Shown here piece by piece: positions 56,159 through 64,000 of a stretch of 64,000 bases of DNA (within the stretch, counting starts at the first letter, position 1; every line of letters begins with the position of its first letter). The stretch covers positions 409,673-473,672 of the forward strand of contig NC_046638.1 in assembly GCF_900324485.2 (NCBI RefSeq), written 5' to 3'. A program made the translations under genes and the position numbers. This stretch comes from Mastacembelus armatus (taxonomy: Eukaryota; Chordata; Actinopteri; Synbranchiformes; Mastacembelidae). The notes beneath the pieces are model-generated. The model was given only the letters and a program-made list of their open reading frames with translations, had not been told where the DNA came from and did no database searches.

Positions 56159-58644
56159 TCAGTCATCGTCGTCCTCATCCTCAGCAGGCAGCGGTCTGGA
56201 CCTGCAGGCAACAACAAACTCAAGTCAGGGAAGAAACAGAAGCTGCTTCCACAAGGAGCAGAAACAGTAAAATTAGTATTTGCTGACATTACTGAACAAA
56301 AACACTTAGTAGACTTAGTCTGACAGCAGAGCTGATGAGGCTTTAAACATCACAGTGAGGACCTCATCCATCCTCATAACACACATCAGTAACTTTGCCA
56401 TCATTTACACAAACTGTCAACCGTGACACCTGTCAATCACTCAGCGTCGCTCACGTTTGTGCAGACATGCTGGTGTCGTGTTATCACATTTGTTTTTCTG
56501 TCTGCACAAAGGAACCAGCTGATTGGTTTGTTCTCATGATTCACGTGTGGACACACACTGCACTGTTCACATATAAACACAGGCTGCACACCTGAGGTAC
56601 AGGGGCCCAGAGAGCTCAGCACACTGCAGCTTTAGAAAACACTAAAACACACTGCAAAGTGAAAAACGCACAAATTTATAAAATTACAGAGAATAGAAGT
56701 CGCAAAGCAGACGTTTCCAGGGGGACATAAAAAAGTGATGAACATGTCCAAAACACAACAAGTACAGCAACGTCCAGAGGTTTGAAAACTAACAGCAGCT
56801 CATAAAACGCTGAGGCTGAAACAACAGCGTCGCTGTGGACCCATTAATGTAACATTTCATATGAGCCACAATATGACAGAATAATTCATTTAGTATTACT
56901 TTAAAATCTTTACTTGGTACCACATGGAAACATTCACATACGATCGTGTTTCTCACACATCAACGTATTTCAACACAAAGTGCTAACACCCCGTATCACA
57001 GCAGCAAACAGCTTCAGTGTAGACTCTACTCAGCACACAGATGAAGCGGTGTTTGTTGACATGTTTGTGCTGATGAAGTTGCAGAAGTTAGATGTGTTGG
57101 ATACGATCTAACAGGTATGTGCTGTCACTTTTACACTATGACTCAGGTATAAATGCAGGAGGGCAGCTAACTGTGGATTTCAAATAACAGAACATAAGAT
57201 TTCAGAAAGTCAAAACTCGAAATTAGCAAAACCAGGTTTGTGTTTCTGGGGCCAAACATGGAGGTAAAAATCTCCAGCTGTAGTTAATCTATTGGTAAAT
57301 GTTCAATGGGAATCAGTTTGGCCTAATACTTCCTGCAGCAGGATGACATACTTCCTGTTCGCCTTAGACATCCCGCTGCCTCCGGCCTCTTCGTCGTCCT
57401 CAACATCTCGGGGTCTCTGGTTCTCTTTCTCAGACTTCCTGGGGGGACCACCGAAGAAGTCCCCGATGCCTTTCTGCCAGGTCGGAGTGGGGCGGGGACA
57501 CACCGGGTTTCCACCAGCATATTTGTTCTTTGCTGTGAATTACAAAACTTTAACCATGAGATGAACTGTGCACATAGTGAGAGCTGATGTTTCTGCAGGG
57601 ACTCACCAGGTGTGGAGGCCTGGCTGCTGGAGGAGGAGTTGGCTGAGTTGGAGCCCAGAGACTTCCGGGGAGCAGAAGCTGCAACAGCTGCAGATAAAAC
57701 CAAACACTGAAGACTAAAGGTGTCTTAAAACAGAAAGGTCTAGGACAACCATGTCAGACACCGACTGAACCAGTAAATTCATACTGGACTGTAGCTTGTG
57801 GAGACACTGGTGTGTGCTAGAGTGAAAGAAAAGCAGAGTTTATTTCAATTCAAGGTTAGAAACCAGAAACTGGCTTGGTTTTAAAACCAAATGAAGCTAC
57901 ACGCTGAACACATCACTGCTATCTGCCTGCACAAAATAACCTGAACTGGATATTCAGAGTTGGTCTGAAACAAGCATTAAAAACTCAATTTCAAATAATT
58001 CATAGTCAATTGTACGCCGAATTTAGCACAACACCATGTTGGTTGATAAAATGCCACTCTTTATATTTTATCTTTCATGTGTCTTGGATAGTAGCCGAGA
58101 TTAAAGTTAATTTTCGGGTTTTAAACGTGGTTCGGTGCGACGCTCCCATGAAGCCTCACTGCGGCGCTAAAAACTGGCGCCAGTTTGCACAAAGTCAAAG
58201 TGTTTCTTGGGAAAACTAAGTAAAATGTCATCTTGTCAGGAGGAAAAGAAAATTAATGTACAACTACAATTTGTGGTGACAGCAGGAGTTTTAAGGGTTT
58301 TGCAACGAAAGCTCTTCAGGAAGAGGCACCGTATTGGCGGGAGGCTGTTTATTGGTGGACTGATTCTGGATTTAACTTATTAACTGGTGAAAACTGTAAA
58401 TATTCAGGTTATTGAAACAACAAGAACCATCATCGTCGATGTATTAAAGAACTGGCCAGAGAAAACTCGTAGGCTCTGTTTGGATTTTATAGGTGCACCC
58501 CCACAGCACCAGACTACATAACGAAACAGCTGTATTCGTGCAGAAATGAGCTATTAGTTGCGGAGTTGTTAATAACTCCCTTTAATTTCTTACTGTACCT
58601 TTTCTGTACGATCCGGGAACACTGTCGGCTTTAGTCCTCACCAT
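56159..58644 (-). CDS. pclaf: PCNA clamp-associated factor (PAF15)
   Basis: Four coding exons (58599-58644, 57607-57687, 57352-57532, 56159-56201) in matching phase encode 116 residues (human 111). The N-terminus MVRTKADSVPGSYRK carries the lysine-containing histone-like motif that is dually monoubiquitylated in human. The centre has KYAGGNPVCPRPTPTWQKGI followed by GDFF: the PIP box QKGIGDFF binds PCNA. A KEN box (EKENQ) that mediates APC/C degradation follows. The C-terminus is acidic (PAEDEDDDD). The protein acts in replication and translesion synthesis. It is head-to-head with nedd1. Confidence 0.96.
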
Positions 58645-60374
58645 TTTAGCAGCGACGTGAAAACGTAAGGAACGATCTAGCGCCGAGTGCACCGACCAAA
58701 CTGGATTGAAGCGTCCCGCCTTGGTTTAAAAAGAACAGCGGATGGGGCGGGAGATTTCTTCTTCTGGTGTTTCTGTCCAGGCAGACGAGACGCAACTCTG
58801 CCCCCCGCCGGTGATGTGGTGAAACTACAGCGTGTCCGGTTAATGCAGTTAGGGAACATTAGTGTTTTTGGTCTTTGACAAACACATAGAAACTAATTTC
58901 ACATCCAGGCCTGTAATGACAGAGTCATTATTCCCCCAGTCAATCAAGAAATTAGCTCGATGACAAGTTTCATCATTTATCTTTAAAAATAACCCTCTAA
59001 TGATTCCTGTGATATTCACTGCTACCAGCATCTGACATGTGAAGACACTGGGAGAAGATAAATATCTTCACTATCTGACAACTGTCTGACATTTTATACA
59101 CTTTACAATCATTTGATTAGAGAAATCATTTGATATGAGATTATCAGATTGATTCAGTCTTTCAGTCCTTCAGTGATGGAATAATAAAATCATCTGACAG
59201 ATACAGGTAGAGCTGAGCTAACTGGCTGATTAATGACTGTAATGATATTATTGTTTGTACCAAAGTATTATTAAAGTGCGACATTTAGTAAAACACTTCA
59301 ATGTTTGTATTTCCACCACCAACAGTTTCTCCTTTTTGTCCGTCCCGGTTTCCGTAGTGGCGGTTTCTCGGCTGCGGTCGGGTCAAAACCAGAACCGTTT
59401 TGGAAACTTGTCGTTTATTAATTTTCCTTTCAGGGTAAGAATGGCCCGTTTCACACTTCAACTGTTTGATTAGTCACCGACAACTTAGCGCTTGTTTCAC
59501 GATGTTTGATCCGTCTCTCATGTGTGTCCGGTAACTTTAAAGCCTGTGGTAGCTAGCGTTAGCCGTTAGCTGCCGTTAGCTTTTCTTAACTTACTAACGT
59601 GAACTAACTTTAACTAACTAGCTAATATTAACTAACTTTAACTGTTGGCTCATTAAACTGTTCGCCGAGTGCATGAATGGTGAACGTTAGGTAACGTGGT
59701 TGTTGCTGGTATTTAATACGTTTATTTTAACGTCATTTTACAAAAAAACACCCTGTTGATAAAGGAGGTTTGTATAGATGTGAAATATTTTATTACGAAT
59801 TACGTTTTCAGTCAATATTAATTATTAAAAAGTCTTTAGTTTCATTAAACAGGTTTGACCTGTCGCAGGTGCTTTAAAATGTTTTTGTGATTTAATGCAG
59901 AATTAACTTTCTGCTTTTTAAACTGTTTAGCCCAAAAGACATTTGAACCTTTACTCACATAAAGTGTATTTATCAGTTATTAGGTCAGTAGGTGATCACG
60001 ACTAGTTTTCACTTTACTTTTCAAACTGGCATTAAGTTACACGCTATTTGCCATTAATGTTTTAAACGTTTTAAGTCTTAGGCAGCTTTAATTTGTCAGT
60101 TTTAATCATTTATGATTCAGCGTGGACACAAGAATCCTGTTGCCTTTGTCTCCTGTTTATTTCAGATGTGTGTCACAGTAAGAACCTGAGCAGAACCTAA
60201 AATATTAGCCTTTAGTTTTATTGACCTTTTTAATGCAGCTGACAGTAACTAGTTTCCTTCATTGGCTGTTTTGACGTTAAATGTCAGCAGTGATCGCTGC
60301 CTGTTATAGTTTCCCACGTCGAGGGAAACAAACCTGTTCACACTGAGCAGCAAGAGCCATGTGTTTGTCTCCAG
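58645..60374. promoter_or_regulatory. Divergent region pclaf/nedd1
   Basis: Near pclaf, TCCCGCC (58714-58720, E2F-like GGCGGGA on the gene strand) and GGGGCGGGAGA (about 58744-58754) fit a cell-cycle promoter. Near 59340-59440 a CpG-rich stretch could be the nedd1 promoter and 5' non-coding exon. Between and after lie AT-rich sequence and no recognised coding exon. Confidence 0.5.
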
Positions 60375-60382
60375 GCGTCGCC

Positions 60383-63300
60383 ATGGAGGAGGTGACCCGC
60401 CTGGTGTCGACAGGAGACTGTGTGAAGATCTGGGATGTGGTTTCCATGGTGCCGCTAGAACAGTTTACCCCACATGACATCAGTCACCCTGTGGCCCAGG
60501 CCTGTTGGAGCTCCAACAGTATCCTGATGGACTGAGAGAAACAGAAGCATGTACTGCTCAAGACTCAGTGACATAACACAAAAATCTGAAATTGTAAAAA
60601 TGATAAGGTTCATTTATAAATCTGTTTATATACATTTATACAGATATTGAGTTTAGTATCAAGGAACAGTAAATTTTAACATTTCATCAGGTGGAACCAG
60701 AGAATGAAACAGAAAACAATATTATCATCAGACTTCTCATGTTCAGTTTTAATGATTTGTACATGTATCACAACCGATGTGGTTCTTATAGTGAAGTTTA
60801 AGCTCCATGTTCCAAAGCAACTCCACAAAGCATGATTCAGATATAGCATAAAGATATAAAGCATAAATCAGTGATAGTTGACCAAAGACCTTTGATGAAC
60901 CAGCCTTGACCAGTTCATTCAGACCAGTACCTGGTCAGTGCCAGCAGCGGTGGAGACAAACTGGTAGTTTCCAGCCTCAAGACGACCCCTGTTCCATTAG
61001 TGGAACTGGCCGAGGGGGTGAGTGCAGGGACGTTTTCAGTTTTTATCCTGACTACTAACCTTCATGACATGTCCTTAATCTGTCCTAATCTTCCTGTTCA
61101 GAAAAAGCAGACCCGTGTGTGTCTGAGCTCGTCATCTCAGTTTCTCGTCAGTGGGGGTCTGGATCACTGTGTTCACATCTGGGACCTGAAGACCAAGCGG
61201 CTGCACCGTTCCCTCAAGGTCAGACCTCACATGAAGCAGGACAGTTGATGAGCTTTATGTGCTGAATCTTGCCACAGTGAGCAGTGTCTTCTGTCTGTCT
61301 GTCAGGATCATAAAGAAGAGGTCACCTGTGTGTCCTTCAATGCCAACGACAGCTACATTGCCTCCGGTTCCACCAGTGGAGATCTGGTCCTCCACAGTCT
61401 GACCACCAACCTGTCCAGTAAAGCCTTCGGTCATGGCAGCAACCAGGTCAGACAGCACAAAACTGTTTCAGCTGTTTATTGTGTGTGTGATCCAGATAAA
61501 GCTCTTCAGCTCTTGAGTTGTACATTGGGAAAATGATAATGTGACATCAAAGCAGGGAATTAAAACCTTTTCAGTGAAGACCAACAGAACCGTTGTTTTA
61601 CCTTCAGCCCATCCATGACCTGAGGCTGTCCATGCTGAAGCGCTCCCTGCTGGGCAGTGTCTCTGACAGCGGCACCGTTGTCCTGTGGGATGCCAACACC
61701 CAGAAGGAGCTCCATGTTTTTGACAGCGCCCACAAGGCCCCGGGCTCCGGACTGGCCTTCTCCCCAGCCAGTGAGCTGCTGGTGGTCAGCGTTGGTCTGG
61801 ACAAAAAGATCGTCTGCTTCGACACAGCCAGCAAGATGTAAGGCTGCAAGTCAGGCAGAGGTCAGCATCTGAGAGAACTTATTATAATTCAGGTTGATAC
61901 CTTGTTTAAACCTGTGTCTGCAGCATCCTGAGGTCGATCCGAGTCGACAGTCCTCTGACCTCAGTGGACTTCACGCTAGATGGTACTGGTCTGGTGGTCG
62001 GATCCACTCAGGGGAAGATCTACCAGTATGACCTGAGGAACTCCAGCGCCCCCACCAGGATCACTGTGGCACATAAAACCTCAGTCACCTGCCTGCGCTT
62101 CCAGAGCAACAGCAGACACAAGGTACCAACACAGACCGAACACTAAGGCAGACAGGTAGCAGATCCACCACGGCCCTGATACCGTTTACTGTTGTCTCTG
62201 TTGTGAAGGGCCAACCTCGCTATTGATTATACAGATCTGATTTTACAGATGCACGTGATTCACACCCATTAGAGACGTCCACAGAAAGAAGAACAAAGTA
62301 CACAAAGTGCTATAATCAGTGCTGCCAAGTCGTGTACTCATTAACCCTCAGTGTGTCTTCTTCCAAACAAGGAACACAGTGTATGACCCAGGACACAGCA
62401 TCTGTCTGCTGAGGATTATTTATATAATAAACATACATGGAAAAGACTGAAAGCTCAAAGTTGATGTCCCAAGAATAAAAAAAGTCTCTGATTTAGTTTT
62501 ATGTCGACTAATTAAATCGATTAATTAAAAGTGTCCTGGGTGATCCAAGAAAAATCAGCAAGGGAAGCTCAATTTTGAGCCAACTGAAGAAATCCCAGAC
62601 TTTTGGTTTTATTTGAGTCAAGTAAAGTGATTGGTCAGGCTGGACTGTTTTTTTTCCTCATGCCAGTGCATTTTGTTTCCATCAGGATTAAAGAAAAACA
62701 TCGTCTTCAGAACCTTTAACTACTGACCGCACTTTATATATTCAAACAGCATTTAGCAGTTTATCTCCTTAACTGCGCTGTCTCTCTCAGTCCAGTAAAC
62801 TGGGCTCCACCAGGATTTCCAGTTCTAAAAGATCCTCAACCAAACTGTCCAGCAGCCAGCAAGACTCCACCCCCAGTTCAGGCCCAGCCCCCTACAGACA
62901 GGTGACAGGCACAGGTCGGTATCACATTCCATTGTCTTACATTCACATAACAGTATTTTGTAATGTCATCTATAGTACGACTCTGATCCACACAGATAAA
63001 GGTTTTCAGTTTTCCAACCATCAAAGATTCATGAGCAGCAGAAAACATGTTTCCTGACTGGCAGCAACATGCTAATGCTAAAGGAGGCTACAGACAGAGT
63101 GTGGTCTAGAAACAACAACCGACAGCACAGGTTCCACTTAGAGCGTAGACTCTCCCTCTAAGCTAACGGCTAACTCTGCTCTTCGAGCTAAGGCTTCTTC
63201 TTTACATCATTTCAACTGTCAGTCAGTTTGGGGTTAACTACCTCGTTCCTGTGCTGTCACTGCTGATGCTGCTGAAAGTGTAAGCACATTGTGGTGTCCA

Positions 63301-63939
63301 GCAGGAGGCGCCGGTGTAGAGGGCATGTCCCGAGAGGCTGAAGGTCAACAGGGGACGGAGCAGCTTCCTGTGGTGGAGAAGGTCAGCAGCGCTGGAAGAA
63401 ACAGCCTGGACATCTTCTCTCCTGCTCGGGACGGTCAGTGTTAAAGTTCAGCGCTACAGTTTCTCAACAAATAGGAAATATACAAAAAGTCTCAGGTGAA
63501 CAGGTCTCTGATGTCCAACAGCACCTTTAACCCTGAGCTCAGTGGATTGATCATTTCTGAGAGGAAGAACTCAACATTATCAACTAATAAAGATACCGTG
63601 ACTACTGTTTGTACAGGTGTACCTAATAAAGTGACCAATGAGTAGCTAAATAATGTCATACTGTGAAGACAAAACAAACTGTTCCTAAACAGCTAAATGG
63701 TTTAACACTTACTCTTTGTGTCCCAGACTCAAGGACACCAGGGACGACTGGAGACACACTGTTTGGACGAACACACGGTACAGCACAAAGTCCAGGTTCA
63801 CTCTGACAGGCCTTGCAGCTTCTGGACTCATTGTGACACTGTGTTTCTACAGGTCCCAGCTTGGAAATGGTGTCTCGAGAGGGGGAGGGTCAGCAGGTCA
63901 TCGGTCGGGCCAGTCTGGACATCTTCTCCCCAGTCAGAG
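60383..63939 (+). CDS. nedd1: NEDD1, gamma-tubulin ring complex targeting factor (5' part)
   Basis: Ten exons are seen: 60383-60518 (exon opens at 60375), 60923-61017, 61102-61218, 61306-61446, 61608-61837, 61924-62122, 62791-62914, 63302-63433, 63727-63777 and 63853-63939, all in phase; the 3' part lies beyond the window. The N-terminal WD40 propeller shows VKIWDVVSM, LVSGGLDHCVHIWDLK, NDSYIASGSTSGDLVLHSLT, SDSGTVVLWDANTQKELHVF, GLDKKIVCFDT and GKIYQYDLRNSSAP. A serine-rich linker follows. NEDD1 recruits the gamma-tubulin ring complex to centrosomes and spindles. The SLDIFSP motif (human SLGDMFSPIRD) occurs twice, in the eighth and tenth exons listed. The C-terminal coiled coil that binds gamma-tubulin is outside the window. 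Confidence 0.95.
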
Positions 63940-64000
63940 GTCAGACCTTCTTCACTCTACTGGTTGATGCTGTGTTGGTTTTAACTGGTTGTTTGTGCAG

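Overview
This is nuclear DNA from a teleost fish, probably a percomorph. It has vertebrate genes with many short GT-AG introns, long (CA)n microsatellites, minisatellites and families of short interspersed repeats. Gene names come from recalled protein families. Exon limits were read by eye from splice sites and checked for phase consistency. No database search was possible.

Layout, left to right: prr5l (-, 2.9-9.7 kb, with a likely non-coding 5' exon near 14.7 kb); a 20-exon glutaminase-like gene (-, 16.8-25.5 kb); the UPF0235/C15orf40 gene (+, 26.9-28.1 kb); about 4 kb without a recognised gene; a CART neuropeptide gene (+, 32.3-33.6 kb); rps17 (-, 35.4-38.0 kb) with two related H/ACA snoRNAs in its introns; an endophilin-A gene, probably sh3gl3 (-, 39.0-43.4 kb); commd9 (+, 44.1-45.8 kb); L-fucose kinase fcsk (-, 46.7-55.0 kb, 23 coding exons); pclaf (-, 56.2-58.6 kb); and the 5' part of nedd1 (+, from 60.4 kb, running off the right edge). 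There are three head-to-head pairs: glutaminase-like/C15orf40, sh3gl3/commd9 and pclaf/nedd1. commd9 and fcsk converge.

The genes belong to different pathways: mTORC2, a glutaminase fold, a mitochondrial or cytosolic UPF0235 protein, appetite peptide, ribosome, endocytosis, COMMD/Commander trafficking, fucose salvage, PCNA-associated repair, and spindle nucleation. They are neighbours, not an operon-like system. From memory, c15orf40, rps17 and sh3gl3 lie together on human 15q25, and prr5l and commd9 lie together on human 11p13, so the window joins blocks that are separate in human.

The most notable observations are: (1) the glutaminase-like gene has an intact 588-codon frame but has lost every one of the nine active-site residues known from human GLS, so it is a predicted pseudoenzyme; (2) paralogous H/ACA snoRNAs sit in successive rps17 introns; (3) a repeat family carries a variable 58-bp internal minisatellite (0 to about 9 units), with one array ending about 20 bp from a splice donor; (4) several 3' splice sites directly abut UG or GAU repeats; (5) a SLDIFSPxR exon module is duplicated in nedd1.
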